Made by a program: the position numbers and the translations under genes
The notes under the pieces: generated by a model
Seen by the model: only the letters and a program-made list of their open reading frames with translations
What the model was told of the DNA's origin: nothing
Database searches by the model: none
NCBI RefSeq assembly: GCF_004745865.1
Contig: NZ_SRKZ01000003.1
Coordinates: 789,908-853,907 of the forward strand
Length of the DNA: 64,000 nt
Reading direction: 5' to 3'
Source: Hymenobacter wooponensis
GTDB lineage: Bacteria > Bacteroidota > Bacteroidia > Cytophagales > Hymenobacteraceae
Shown: positions 1-9,261 of the stretch, piece after piece
Layout of the letters: every line of letters starts with the position of its first letter
How positions within the stretch are numbered: the stretch's first letter is position 1

Positions 1-156
1 GAGAAAGACTACGGCGTCATCAGTACGCCGCAACAGCCAGCCAGGTGTCAGCACAGTGGGCGGCAGCAGGCGGTACGTAGAGGCAGGAAGTAAATGCGCG
101 GGATACAAGCAGGAATACGCTGAGAACAGATAATTCAGTAAATTTAATAACAGCTG

Positions 157-810
157 TTAGCTCACGGAGTGAGTAGATCTGGTGACTTCCGGCGCCAGCA
201 GCAAGGTTGGTAATGTCACCATACAGTGCATCAAAGTCCCCTCAGCCCCAGCTTGCCAGTGGCCGTCGGGGCCAAATATCGACAGCACACTATTGTCTTC
301 TTCCTCACACGCGCCCTGGTTCTGCAGCGGATCGAGGCCAGGCGTAAACAGCACCGATATGTGCAGCGCCCCCTGCGGTAGGGTAGCCCGCACGTGCAGG
401 CTCTGGTCGTAGGTAAGAGTGAACGTGAGGTCGAGAGGGGATGCCTGCTGCCAAATATGCACCGTGAGCAAGGCTACCACCGTCAATATGTGGTCCCTTT
501 CAATTCCATCATAGTAAGCGTGTTTAGTAGCCAGCTGTCGGCCTACGGTTTCCATTTCTCGCAAAGCCCGGTCGGCCACCCAGCGCACCCGTAGCTCGGT
601 AGCGTTAATTGCGGGCGTTGGTGGGGATACACGGCGCTGGGTGGTAGTCCGCGACAAGGGTGTCGCAATGGATAATTGGGGCTCGTCTGCCGTCCACATG
701 GGTATCCCATAGCTATTAGCATCGAATACTGCTACCTGCTGGTACACACTACGTCGGGCAGGCATCGGGGCGAAGACGGCAGTTTCGGGAGCAGTGGTAG
801 TAGCAGACAT
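157..810 (-). CDS. Hypothetical protein, partner of the TIGR04255 gene
   Basis: A 217-residue soluble protein that I do not recognise. It has no signal peptide or membrane segment. The N-terminal ~70 residues are rich in Pro, Ser and Thr and look disordered. The rest is a plausible mixed alpha/beta domain, with a Trp-rich helix near residues 110-125 followed by beta-like strands. It lies 44 bp downstream of the TIGR04255-family gene on the same strand, so the two are probably co-transcribed and may act together. Both sit divergently beside an McrBC system, which is suggestive of a defence locus but no more than that. Function unknown. Confidence 0.6.
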   Translation of the reverse strand: MSATTTAPETAVFAPMPARRSVYQQVAVFDANSYGIPMWTADEPQLSIATPLSRTTTQRRVSPPTPAINATELRVRWVADRALREMETVGRQLATKHAYYDGIERDHILTVVALLTVHIWQQASPLDLTFTLTYDQSLHVRATLPQGALHISVLFTPGLDPLQNQGACEEEDNSVLSIFGPDGHWQAGAEGTLMHCMVTLPTLLLAPEVTRSTHSVS

Positions 811-854
811 AGCGGACGAGTAAGTAGGTAAATAGATGACATCGGGCCGAAAGC

Positions 855-1592
855 CTACTCCGGATATACGGGGTCGAGCTGGGCTAGAAACGCTTCGTCG
901 AGCAGGCCGAAGAATATTTCTTTCTCCCGCGTATGCGCCTGATCGAGGCGGGCAAACAGCGTAGGTAGTTCGATTTGCGGCGTTGCGGCCCGTACCGTAA
1001 TATCAAATACGGAGCTTAGCCCCGTTTGGCCGGGCACTGGCTGGCGGTCGGTAAGCTGCAACGCAATGCGAAAGCCCAGTTCGTCGCTGAAGGTAGCCTG
1101 GTAAAACGTGCTGTCGGGCTCGGGCAGAGAGCCAAGCGTAGGCAGCTGAATTTGTAGCTGCTTGTTCAACTCAATGCCTGGTAGGGCATTTACGTAACGC
1201 ACAGCCAGTCCCGAATATTCGGCCACCGCGTTGGTACTCTGCAAGCGGGTTAGCACTTCTTGTATCAACTCGAAGTAGCGAGTCCAACCCAGATAGTCGC
1301 CATTACTGCCCGGCGGCGGCGTAGCCGTAGCCGATACGCAGTTGAACAGCAAACCCTCCGGCCGGATCCGAACGGATATGCCCTGGCCATGAAACAGCGG
1401 TTCAGCTTCTTCCTTCGTTTGCTGCTTTACTAGTTCCATCAGCTGGTGCTCGTACACAAAGTCAGGCTGCAGCACTTGCCCGAACTCGCCCAAAGCCAGT
1501 TCCAGCGGCTTGCGCAACGTGTAGCGCACTTCTACCAGGGTAGCCAGCAGGGCATGAGGTGAAATACGGATAGGTAGCTGTTTATTGGGCAT
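855..1592 (-). CDS. TIGR04255 family protein
   Basis: About 245 residues. The opening (MPNKQLPIRISPHALLATLV then EVRY) fits the TIGR04255 pattern of an N-terminal strand followed by Glu-Val-Arg-Tyr/Phe, and a later Tyr-Phe-Glu-Leu-Ile/Ala-Val-Arg-Tyr-Val-Asn segment (roughly residues 110-145) is also typical. The family is sporadically distributed and has no established function. The frame stays open upstream to 1679, but the ATG at 1592 starts directly at the family N-terminus, whereas the longer version runs into the divergent mcrB leader. The gap to mcrB (1593-1719) must hold both promoters. Confidence 0.65.
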   Translation of the reverse strand: MPNKQLPIRISPHALLATLVEVRYTLRKPLELALGEFGQVLQPDFVYEHQLMELVKQQTKEEAEPLFHGQGISVRIRPEGLLFNCVSATATPPPGSNGDYLGWTRYFELIQEVLTRLQSTNAVAEYSGLAVRYVNALPGIELNKQLQIQLPTLGSLPEPDSTFYQATFSDELGFRIALQLTDRQPVPGQTGLSSVFDITVRAATPQIELPTLFARLDQAHTREKEIFFGLLDEAFLAQLDPVYPE

Positions 1593-1719
1593 GGGCCGCG
1601 CAAATAACAATGTAGTATGCAAATAAGCCAGCTTCCGGGCGAAAGGTTTGGCCGTTGCCGGGTGGTTTACGACTTTCACACCCTCTTGGCCGGTCGCCTC
1701 CGGCTATTATCTATTCGTT

Positions 1720-4251
1720 ATGAGCAACTATCTGTCTACCCAGGTGGCCGTGTACCGCCACTTGCTCACCCGCCATACCGCCGAGCCGGACTTCCGGTTC
1801 TCCCTCCGCCAAAAGTTCAGCAAAGAGTCCTCGCCCTCCCAGGGACTGTTTATTGGCACCAATAAGTCCCTCAACAATCAATACTTCGCCTTCACACTGT
1901 GGTATATCCCCATCGGCTTCCCCGGCTCGGCCATGGACCTGCTCGACTACATCGTGCGGGTAAACCCTGATGGCACGTTTGGATTGCGGGTAGAGCTGCT
2001 GCTGGCCAAGGAACGCCCCGCCGACCCACAAGCCCAGTTTCACGAGAATACGCTGCCCTCCGTGGGGCTGTTTGATGCACTACAGGTCGTTCAATGGCCC
2101 CAGAGAGTTCACTGGGTGGCGGCTCCGCTCACTAACCGGATGCTGCAGCTCACCTACACCGTCGCCCGCAACATCCCAACGCTGGAAGACCTGCTCACGA
2201 CTCTGAACGATACATTGGATGCTACTATGCCCGGCATCGACGAAGCGGTGGCCGCTCATGCTGCTCGTACGCCCACTTGGGTGGGGGGGCACCGTCTTAC
2301 CCAGGTGCAGTTTGACAAGATGCGCCAACGGGCCGAGCTGCGCTGCGCCGATATGCTGGCCGGCAAGTATCCCAATCCGGCTCCTCACCCCCGGGCGTAC
2401 TGGTGCGTGCAGGTAGAAATGCGCTCAGGGGCCACGGGCGTCTGGAACCGATACCAGAGCCAAGGAGTCGTCCGTCCCTTATTCGGGCAGCTCCTGGCCG
2501 GCACGGCGGGCCCCTCTGATTCCGTGCGCCGCCAGCTGGATGAAGCCCGGCCCGGCGACGTGGTCGTCGTCGTCAGGGGGCCCCGCCAGGTGCTGGGGGT
2601 CGGCCTGCTCACAGGTCGCTTCGACTACGACGACCATGACAACTTACCTTTCTACTGCCCGGCCGAATGGGTACTCACACACCCGGTAGAGCTGGCGGAC
2701 ACGCCGTTTCTCACGGGCAACAACCCCTGGACCCGCACGGCCAAATGGCCGGAAATTCAGGCTGCCTACGCCCGTCTGCCAGCCCAGCGGGCCGCCTTAG
2801 CCCAGTTGGTGGGTCCTGAAGTTACCGACGAGGACCCTGACGACGAGTTGTTGGAAGAACCCGAAGCAGCAGACGAATCACCGACGACGGCCGGTCCTCC
2901 GGCCTATTGGTGGCTCAACATTAACGCCGACTATTGGAAAGTAGCGGATTTTGAAGTGGGCCAGGAGCAGACCTGGACTACCCACAACGAGAAGGGTAAC
3001 AAGCGCAATGTGTACGCCCATTTTCAGCAGGTAAAGCCCGGAGATTTGGTTATCGGTTACGAAACTACCCCCACCAAGCGCATTAAGGCTATATTAGAAA
3101 TCACAGAGGGCGTTCATTCCAACGAGGAGGAAACGGAGCCGGAAGCCGGGACGGAAAATAGCAAGCCCGACCCCAAAAACGATATCATTTCTCTGCGAGT
3201 CAAAGAATTTGTGCGCGAGGAGCTGACGCTGCACCAACTGAAGCAGATGCCGGAGCTGACTCAAAGCGAGCCGCTGACCTTCAAGATGGGTAGCCTCTAC
3301 AAGCTCACACCTAATGAGTTTGATGCTATCTTCAAACGGGCCCTGCGCATCGAGGCTCCCCCGCTGCCCCCCTACACCCTAGCCGAGGCCGAGCAGGACC
3401 TGTTTCTAGCTACTGCCGATATCCAACACCTGCAGGCAGCGCTGAAGCGCAAGAAAAACCTGATAGTGCAGGGCCCGCCCGGCGTAGGCAAGACGTACGT
3501 AGCACGCCGGCTAGCCTGGCTGCAGATGCAGGAACAGGATGACAACCGCGTGCAACTCGTGCAGTTCCATCAGAGCTACAGCTATGAGGATTTCATCCGG
3601 GGCTGGCGGCCTACAGCTACCGGCGGTTTCGAGTTGGCCAACGGCGTATTCATCGACTTCGTGCGCAAAGCCCAACACGACCAGGCACACGACTACTTCT
3701 TCATCATCGATGAAATCAACCGGGGCAACCTGAGCAAGATATTCGGCGAGTTGCTCATGCTACTCGAAGCCGACAAGCGCAGTGCCCAGTACGCGCTGCC
3801 ACTCACTTATCGTAAAGAGGGTGAGGCACCCTTCTACCTGCCGCCCAACCTCTACGTCATCGGCACGATGAATACCGCCGACCGGAGCTTGGCTTTGGTA
3901 GATTATGCCCTGCGCCGTCGTTTCACCTTCGTGGATCTAATACCTATGCTGGGCGATAAACTGGTGCAGCACTTGGTAGAACTGCAAGTCCCGGCCTCTC
4001 TGGCCACTAAGGTTGTGAAACAGGTAGAGGACCTTAATAAAACCATTCACGACGACAAGAACCTGGGTGCGGGTTTTCTTATCGGTCACAGTTACTTCTG
4101 TACCCCACTCGGCGGTCAAACTCCTGAGGCGTGGTGGTCAGCCATAGTGCAGCACGATATTGCCCCGCTACTGCGCGAGTATTGGTTCGACGCGGAGACG
4201 CGGGCTGCTAAAGCTATTCTCGCACTCGAGCAAGGAGCGGTAGTAGAATGA
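1720..4251 (+). CDS. mcrB: McrB-type restriction GTPase with two EVE/PUA-like modules
   Basis: This is the motor subunit of a modification-dependent (type IV) restriction system; it recognises modified DNA and drives the McrC nuclease by nucleotide hydrolysis. The 843-residue protein from the ATG at 1720 has an N-terminal McrB_N/DUF3578-like region (about 1-190). Two PUA/EVE-like modules follow: one starting YWCVQVEM near residue 227, the other YWWLNINADYWKV near 396 and running to about 535. The C-terminal AAA+ domain has Walker A GPPGVGKT near 585, Walker B FFIIDEINRGNLSKIFGELL near 660, and the McrB signature GTMNTADRS near 714. E. coli McrB is about half this length; the extra length is the reader modules. 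The gene overlaps mcrC by 4 bp. The frame extends upstream to 1648, but that part looks like leader sequence. Confidence 0.88.
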   Translation: MSNYLSTQVAVYRHLLTRHTAEPDFRFSLRQKFSKESSPSQGLFIGTNKSLNNQYFAFTLWYIPIGFPGSAMDLLDYIVRVNPDGTFGLRVELLLAKERPADPQAQFHENTLPSVGLFDALQVVQWPQRVHWVAAPLTNRMLQLTYTVARNIPTLEDLLTTLNDTLDATMPGIDEAVAAHAARTPTWVGGHRLTQVQFDKMRQRAELRCADMLAGKYPNPAPHPRAYWCVQVEMRSGATGVWNRYQSQGVVRPLFGQLLAGTAGPSDSVRRQLDEARPGDVVVVVRGPRQVLGVGLLTGRFDYDDHDNLPFYCPAEWVLTHPVELADTPFLTGNNPWTRTAKWPEIQAAYARLPAQRAALAQLVGPEVTDEDPDDELLEEPEAADESPTTAGPPAYWWLNINADYWKVADFEVGQEQTWTTHNEKGNKRNVYAHFQQVKPGDLVIGYETTPTKRIKAILEITEGVHSNEEETEPEAGTENSKPDPKNDIISLRVKEFVREELTLHQLKQMPELTQSEPLTFKMGSLYKLTPNEFDAIFKRALRIEAPPLPPYTLAEAEQDLFLATADIQHLQAALKRKKNLIVQGPPGVGKTYVARRLAWLQMQEQDDNRVQLVQFHQSYSYEDFIRGWRPTATGGFELANGVFIDFVRKAQHDQAHDYFFIIDEINRGNLSKIFGELLMLLEADKRSAQYALPLTYRKEGEAPFYLPPNLYVIGTMNTADRSLALVDYALRRRFTFVDLIPMLGDKLVQHLVELQVPASLATKVVKQVEDLNKTIHDDKNLGAGFLIGHSYFCTPLGGQTPEAWWSAIVQHDIAPLLREYWFDAETRAAKAILALEQGAVVE

Positions 4252-5306
4252 GCATCCCGGTTCAGAATCTCTATCACTTGCTCACCTACGCCTGGGACCA
4301 GTTAGAGGAAGCCAAAACGGTGGCCGTCACAGCCGAGCCATCCGACTCTCTGCTCGACTTACTGACCCGGGTGTTGGTGCAGGGTACTACACACATACTC
4401 AAGTGCGGCCTGGCTCGCGACTACGTACCCGAAACGGAGCTGACAGGTCGTCTGCGGGGTAAATTGTTACTCAGTGACTCTATCCGCCAACAGACGCTGT
4501 CTAAAGCTCGCGCGTGGTGCACCTACGACGAGTTAAGTCATGACGTACCTGTTAATCGTCTACTCAAAGCTACCCTGCACCACCTGCTCACTGCCCCCAA
4601 GCTGGCTGGCAAACTTCGTTGGGAAGTACGTAGTCTTTACGTACGGCTGGCCGATGTTACGCTCCTGCCCGTGTCCAACGTGCGCGTATTCGACACAGTA
4701 AAGCTGCATCGCCACACCGCTTATTACCGCTTGCTGCTAAGCGTATGCCAGCTCATTCACGAGGAGGTTATGCTTACCCAGCAAAATGGTGAGCGTCTGT
4801 TTCGTGGCTTCAGTGGCAACGAAAAGCAAATGGCCACTCTGTTTGAGCGGTTTGTGCGCAACTTCTACCGCCTTCGGCAGAAAGAGTTTGCAGTCAGCGC
4901 TGAGCAACTTACCTGGGCGCTTACGCCAGACAGCAACGCAGCAAATGACCTGCTCCCGCAGATGAGAACCGACGTCTCTCTTTCTGCCGATACGCGCAAG
5001 ATTATCCTCGATTGTAAATACTACAAGCAAGCCCTCAAGACGCATTACGACAAGGAAAAACTGATTTCCGGCCACTTGTACCAGCTCTATGCCTACGTGC
5101 AGCATGCGCGTTTACAGGACCTTGCCCGTCCTGTTGAAGGCTTGCTTCTATATCCGGCGGTCAATTCGTCTTTTCAACATACCTATTCGCTAAACGGCAC
5201 ACCGCACCATCTGCGCGTAGCCACCCTTAACCTTAATCAACCCTGGCAGCAGGTAGAAAACGATTTACTGGCTTTACTGACACCTCTACAACCCTATAAA
5301 AATTGA
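4248..5306 (+). CDS. mcrC: McrC-type restriction endonuclease subunit
   Basis: 352-residue nuclease partner of McrB. The N-terminus (SIPVQNLYHLLTYAWDQLEE) is the typical McrC opening. The C-terminal PD-(D/E)xK nuclease core shows RTDVSL with Asp242 and, after a beta strand, LDCKYYK with Asp255 and Lys257 as the D-x-K pair. The ATG overlaps the mcrB stop (ATGA), so translation is coupled and the two form an operon. No DNA methyltransferase is nearby, as expected for a modification-dependent system. The catalytic residues are intact, so the system is probably functional. Confidence 0.87.
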   Translation: MSIPVQNLYHLLTYAWDQLEEAKTVAVTAEPSDSLLDLLTRVLVQGTTHILKCGLARDYVPETELTGRLRGKLLLSDSIRQQTLSKARAWCTYDELSHDVPVNRLLKATLHHLLTAPKLAGKLRWEVRSLYVRLADVTLLPVSNVRVFDTVKLHRHTAYYRLLLSVCQLIHEEVMLTQQNGERLFRGFSGNEKQMATLFERFVRNFYRLRQKEFAVSAEQLTWALTPDSNAANDLLPQMRTDVSLSADTRKIILDCKYYKQALKTHYDKEKLISGHLYQLYAYVQHARLQDLARPVEGLLLYPAVNSSFQHTYSLNGTPHHLRVATLNLNQPWQQVENDLLALLTPLQPYKN

Positions 5307-5453
5307 TTTTAATAGGATCACAACATAATTAAGCCTGCAACTTTGAACGTTGACAGACATTGCTGCATCACGATGGAATTTGCACAGGCATGTCTGCCTT
5401 CTTGGAGAGTTCTGTTCAGCGCTTGGTCAACCTTTTAGCTGCGTACATCTTAT

Positions 5454-5828
5454 ATGATGTTTACGCTCAATGACGACCCTATCCATAAAACCCGGCTCAC
5501 GTTTAACCAGGTAGGCGCTTTGGCCGTGAGCGATCAGCTCTTGAAAGTATACTTCCCCGAACGGGTTGTACGTGCCGCTGCGGATTGCGTCGCCCCCCTG
5601 CTTACGGGTCAGGGCACCGACAACCGATGCGTGACCTTTCGGGCCCTGTTGGAAGAGGAAGAGCGGATGGTTGAGTTTCGCCTTTCCGAAAAACAATATG
5701 CGTCTAGTGCCCCGCTCTATACCCCGGAAAAACGTGCTGTTCCTGGAGCAGTAAGTTTGCTTCGAACCTCTGGGTGCGGGAGGTCGATAGCTTTCGCTCA
5801 GGGCTGCCCCAGCGCAGCAGTATACTGA
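5454..5828 (+). CDS. Small hypothetical protein (uncertain)
   Basis: 124-codon frame downstream of mcrC on the same strand. The first ~80 residues (FTLNDDPIHKTRLTFNQVGA onward, with an acidic LEEEERMVEFRL segment) have a natural protein composition; the last ~40 residues do not. A frame on the opposite strand (5427-5696) is less convincing. No family was recognised. It could be a real small gene with a recently altered 3' end, or a chance frame. Confidence 0.3.
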   Translation: MMFTLNDDPIHKTRLTFNQVGALAVSDQLLKVYFPERVVRAAADCVAPLLTGQGTDNRCVTFRALLEEEERMVEFRLSEKQYASSAPLYTPEKRAVPGAVSLLRTSGCGRSIAFAQGCPSAAVY

Positions 5829-6058
5829 GAGCCATCACGCAGTAATTTCTGGACGAAAAATTTTTGGCGCTGCTCCCGCTACACCCCCGGGGGGCCTCCC
5901 TACCCCGGGGGAGGGGGGATATAAGCGACCTATACGGGGGAGTATAGGGCTTCCTGTACTCTCGCGGGCGATGTATTCTGGTTCAGAATGCTTCAAACCG
6001 TAATTTCTAGTAAGATCGGGGGTACGAATGCTCATTTATCCGCCTCTGATTTTGCCCA
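5829..6058. other. Intergenic tract with GC-rich inverted repeats
   Basis: No convincing gene. It contains runs of C followed by G around 5884-5915 and a 7-bp stem (CCTATAC at 5929-5935, GTATAGG at 5942-5948). These may be structured RNA, a terminator without a U-tract, or remnants of an element end. Confidence 0.4.
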
Positions 6059-6361
6059 TTAACAGCAGAAAGATGGGTTGTGTACACATAAGTTTTGGAC
6101 TTTGCTTACGCAAGAAGAGGCTAACTTACTCGGCCGCAGTGCGGGGTTTCTCAAGCTCCGGCCAGCGAGGAAGAGCCAGATGAACCAGTTGCCCGTGGGG
6201 ACGAGCTTCTCTAGGCGCGCCAGGTAGCACCAGCGACGTTTGATTTTCTGCAGCAGCTCAAGTAGCTGAAGTTTTTCCTCGTTGTCAGGCTGCCGCAGTA
6301 GCTTATAGCGTACTTGCTCCCGTATTAATTCACCTGTTGCATTCACCAGGCTAAATATCAT
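6059..6361 (-). CDS. Small hypothetical protein (uncertain)
   Basis: 100-codon frame divergent from the HEXXH gene, 13 bp away. The first ~65 residues (MIFSLVNATGELIREQVRYK onward) look like a charged alpha-helical protein; the C-terminal 30 residues look random. There is no family match from memory. It may be a truncated accessory gene. Confidence 0.28.
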   Translation of the reverse strand: MIFSLVNATGELIREQVRYKLLRQPDNEEKLQLLELLQKIKRRWCYLARLEKLVPTGNWFIWLFLAGRSLRNPALRPSKLASSCVSKVQNLCVHNPSFCC

Positions 6362-6374
6362 CTACTCCTTCCCG

Positions 6375-6938
6375 ATGACTCCCGAATTACCGCAAGACGC
6401 CGAGAGCCCGATAGATTACTCCAACATCCCGTTGCACGAAAGACCACCCATTGAACGCCGCATCGCCGAGTTTAAAGACAAAATTCAGGTCCTGCAGTAC
6501 AACCCGGTCATTGAACAGTTGCATTATCTGGGCAAAGGTCATCAGATCGAACTCTTCTGGGGAGAGCGCTATCAGGAGTCAAGATGCTTAACCACCCCGA
6601 TTAAAGGGGGCTATAGCTACGGCTTGCGTATTAAGTCTATTCCGGTCACCGGGGACAACAAGGAGATTGTGTTTGATATACTACACGAAATGGGTCACGC
6701 CTTTGACCCTCAGAAGCTGCCGCAAGTCTTTACTGATGAAGAAAGGCAGACACCTGAATATCAAGAATTGGTAAGGGGTCGAGAGATTCGGGCTTGGCAG
6801 TGGGCTGATCGCGAATTCGAACGCCACTCTGAACTGCACCTAGATCGGGGCTATTACCGAGCATACCGAAATTTCTGTCTGTGTACGTATGGGATCGACC
6901 TGAACCGCTACGCCGGTGCCAAACCCATCAACTTCTGA
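6375..6938 (+). CDS. Putative HEXXH zinc metallopeptidase-like protein
   Basis: 187 residues, soluble, no signal peptide. Residues around 112-118 read ILHEMGHAFD, an HEXXH zinc-binding motif with the second His followed by Ala, as in gluzincin/metzincin-like accessory proteases and ImmA/IrrE-type proteins. The preceding helix (EIVFDI) and the Asp and Glu residues after the motif fit a minimal metallopeptidase fold. ImmA/IrrE-like proteins usually cleave repressors in mobile elements, which suits this phage-like neighbourhood, but no paired XRE repressor is adjacent and I cannot assign a family. Confidence 0.6.
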   Translation: MTPELPQDAESPIDYSNIPLHERPPIERRIAEFKDKIQVLQYNPVIEQLHYLGKGHQIELFWGERYQESRCLTTPIKGGYSYGLRIKSIPVTGDNKEIVFDILHEMGHAFDPQKLPQVFTDEERQTPEYQELVRGREIRAWQWADREFERHSELHLDRGYYRAYRNFCLCTYGIDLNRYAGAKPINF

Positions 6939-6968
6939 AGCGGCTGCCGAAGCTTAGGCGCCCAGCAG

Positions 6969-7427
6969 TTACTGAATCTTCGCATCGAGCACAGCATCAC
7001 TGAGCTGGTTAAGCGGCTCTCTTCCCGTGGTGTGGTCCACCTGACTCAGGTGCTTCAGATTCCACTCTGTGAACTTGCGCTCCAGAATCCACGCCCACCG
7101 TTGCCACTGCATATCGGTGCTGAAGGCAATAATGATGGCTTTCTTCTGCTCCCGTAATGTCTTTTTATAAAACTGCAGAAATTGGTCTTCAATAAAGCCC
7201 GCAGTTGGCTCCTCCCCTCTCATGGCCCTGGCCTTCCAGCTCTCGAACGTGCGAGGACTGATCTGCTCATCTGAGGGCAGGCTTTCGTTGATGGCGTCCA
7301 GCAGCTCGGCATTGGTGTAGATGATGGTGGCCTTGTCTTCGAAAAGCACGTGCTGGGCGGACTGCAGGAAGGCCGTGGTGAGCTTGGTGGGCCTACCCAC
7401 TGGCCGGGGTGGTAATTCGTGTTGCAT
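6969..7427 (-). CDS. Phage terminase small subunit-like DNA-binding protein
   Basis: 152 residues. It opens with PVGRPTKLT, the usual entry to small-terminase and homeodomain-like HTH proteins, followed by a helical region with ISPRTFESWKARA as a likely recognition helix. The C-terminal half (KAIIIAFSTDMQWQRWAWIL then ERKF) matches the Trp-rich W-x-L-E-R-K/R-F segment common in terminase small subunits. No large terminase subunit is present in the window, so this is probably a prophage remnant or a terminase-like regulator in a mobile element. Confidence 0.5.
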   Translation of the reverse strand: MQHELPPRPVGRPTKLTTAFLQSAQHVLFEDKATIIYTNAELLDAINESLPSDEQISPRTFESWKARAMRGEEPTAGFIEDQFLQFYKKTLREQKKAIIIAFSTDMQWQRWAWILERKFTEWNLKHLSQVDHTTGREPLNQLSDAVLDAKIQ

Positions 7428-7494
7428 GCCGTAAATAGCCGTGGCCCGGTCTCGCTGGGAAACCGGGCCACGGGGTTACGGGTGACTGGTGGGC

Positions 7495-8304
7495 CTATTG
7501 ACTCATCTCATACTCGGGCAGGTTGAAATCCTGGGCATCGATTTCGGCAAGCAGCTCCAACGTCTGATAGTAAGACTCGATGGTGAGCAGCATGTTATCA
7601 CGTAGGAAGTCGGCTAATGCCAAGCGGTCCGCCATCAGTTCCTCATGCTCCTGATACCCTTTGGCCTGGAGGTGACGGGCAGCGAAAGCGGTTCCTGACG
7701 TGGCATGGTGCACGACAGCCTTGCGCTTGTCGTTAAACCTACGGTAGGCGTTCTCCTTAAAGTCTAATAACCACTTGTAAGCCTCGTGCTGAGCATACTT
7801 CTCCGGGATTCGGTCCATCACCCTGGAGAAGTCAATCGCATTTGCCTTTAACGCCTTGTCATCAGGCAGAAAGAAGTTAACGATTGTCGCCAGCCGGTTC
7901 TAGAACCCATAAAGCTTCTCAAAGACGGTATCCACGTGCATATCATACCGCTTAGCCTCGCGGTTCTGATAATTAGGATATATCGTATGCGAATACCCAG
8001 GGGGCTTAAAGGCCCCCTCTAGGGTATTGTTGATATAAGGGTGATGTAGGTAAACGTGCGCCAAGTAGTAGAGCACTTCATCAGAAATGAAATACAGGTC
8101 CTTCTCTAGCGTGTACCAGTTGAAAGCACCCTTATGCTTATTGACACACCGTCGGGATACTTCATTGAAGCGCATTAGCAGCTGAACACCTTTATAGTGG
8201 TATCGCCGATTGGGATCTAAACCCTGCAAAGAGGTCAGACTTTCTCGGTGGAAGATCTCTATGATCTTCTCTTCCCATTGCTGCAAAAGTTGTAGCTCGT
8301 CCAT
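7495..8304 (-). pseudogene. HEPN-like protein broken by an in-frame amber codon
   Basis: Two frames, 7903-8304 and 7495-7899, are a single reading frame interrupted only by TAG at 7900-7902. Read through, the product (269 codons) aligns end to end with the intact neighbour at 8411-9193: both start MDEL, both have YTLE then FEKLY, WLLDFK, and R-K-x-V-V-H, and both end in a short acidic tail. The TAG falls exactly where the paralogue has Trp133 (FEKLYGF* against FEKLYTFW), so one TGG to TAG change explains it. The downstream half could restart at the GTG at 7821. It is either a recent pseudogene or, less likely, a suppressed stop. Confidence 0.75.
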
Positions 8305-8410
8305 CGATACAACATACTACCTTCTGGCCAGACTGCTGCGCGTTAAATTTTCCGAATTCTATGACGTTGAGTTAATGGTTGACCCAGTTTACGGAAAATG
8401 ATCAGCAGTA

Positions 8411-9193
8411 CTAGGCGGGCTTAGGGTAGTACACGGCATCCATGGCTTCCAGCAGGTGCAGCAGGTGGTAGTAGGACTCCCGGGCAAGGAATACCATCTC
8501 ACGTAGCATTATCGGGGCGTTCAGATACTCCAGCAACTCTTCCCGTTTGGCCTGCTGGTCGTGGGAGTAGACCATGCTCATCTGGTTGCGGGCTTGAAAG
8601 GGGCCGTAGTGGACTACGTGCTTGCGCAGCTCGTTGAAGTCCTTGTACTTCGTTTGCTTGAAGTCGAGCAGCCACTGAGCGGCCTCTAGGTGGAGGAACT
8701 CATCCGGGATCTTTTCCAGCACGTGGATATAGTTCACCGATCTAGTGGGAAGCCCCTTGGGTAGGTAATAGTTGAGCAGCGTGGCCTGGTGGTTCCAGAA
8801 GGTGTAGAGCTTCTCGAAGACGCTATCCAGGTGCGTGCTGTATTGGCGGTTGATGAATTCGTAGTCGCGCGGGGGTGGGTCACACTTACGATGGGACTGA
8901 ATGCCCCGGGGCTGCTGGGCCACGTGGGTGCGATAGAGAATGACGTGGGCCAGTACGTTGATGACATCCTCCAGCTGGAAAACAATCTGGCCTTCCAGGG
9001 TATAGAGGTTGACTTCTCCGTTGAGCTTCTGAAACCAGACACGCTGGATCACCTGGTGAAAGCTTTCTTGCAGGTTGAAGCCGTGCACAATGTAGGTGCC
9101 GGGTTTCTCACCCCAAATTCGGCTTAGGCCGTACTTTTCCGTGATGCCCTGCAGGTGGGCCTCCAGTATGTCGATGAATTCCAACTCGTCCAT
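8411..9193 (-). CDS. HEPN-like (Cthe_2314-type?) putative RNase/toxin-related protein
   Basis: 260 residues, all-helical in appearance. The segment FNELRKHVVHYG gives Arg190-x4-His195, matching the R-x4-6-H catalytic signature of HEPN RNases, and the same Arg and His are kept in the broken paralogue next door (KRKAVVHH). The earlier segment VFEKLYTFWNHQATLLNYYL resembles the helix preceding that motif in Cthe_2314-like HEPN proteins. HEPN proteins are commonly RNA-cutting effectors in toxin-antitoxin, abortive infection and phage conflict systems. No nucleotidyltransferase (MNT) partner is adjacent. The family assignment is inference from the motif. Confidence 0.5.
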   Translation of the reverse strand: MDELEFIDILEAHLQGITEKYGLSRIWGEKPGTYIVHGFNLQESFHQVIQRVWFQKLNGEVNLYTLEGQIVFQLEDVINVLAHVILYRTHVAQQPRGIQSHRKCDPPPRDYEFINRQYSTHLDSVFEKLYTFWNHQATLLNYYLPKGLPTRSVNYIHVLEKIPDEFLHLEAAQWLLDFKQTKYKDFNELRKHVVHYGPFQARNQMSMVYSHDQQAKREELLEYLNAPIMLREMVFLARESYYHLLHLLEAMDAVYYPKPA

Positions 9194-9261
9194 GACCCCA
9201 AGGTAGGCATACCCTGGGGCGTTTGGGCTTAGCTGTAAATCCTATACCATCCGTCGCCTAT

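Noticed and set aside
1..156. Possible gene end at the left edge
   Set aside because: A short minus-strand open stretch exists but has no start and no recognisable composition; not supported.
5835..6035. 66-codon minus-strand frame
   Set aside because: Runs through GC-rich palindromes, with Pro/Gly-rich low-complexity product and no support.
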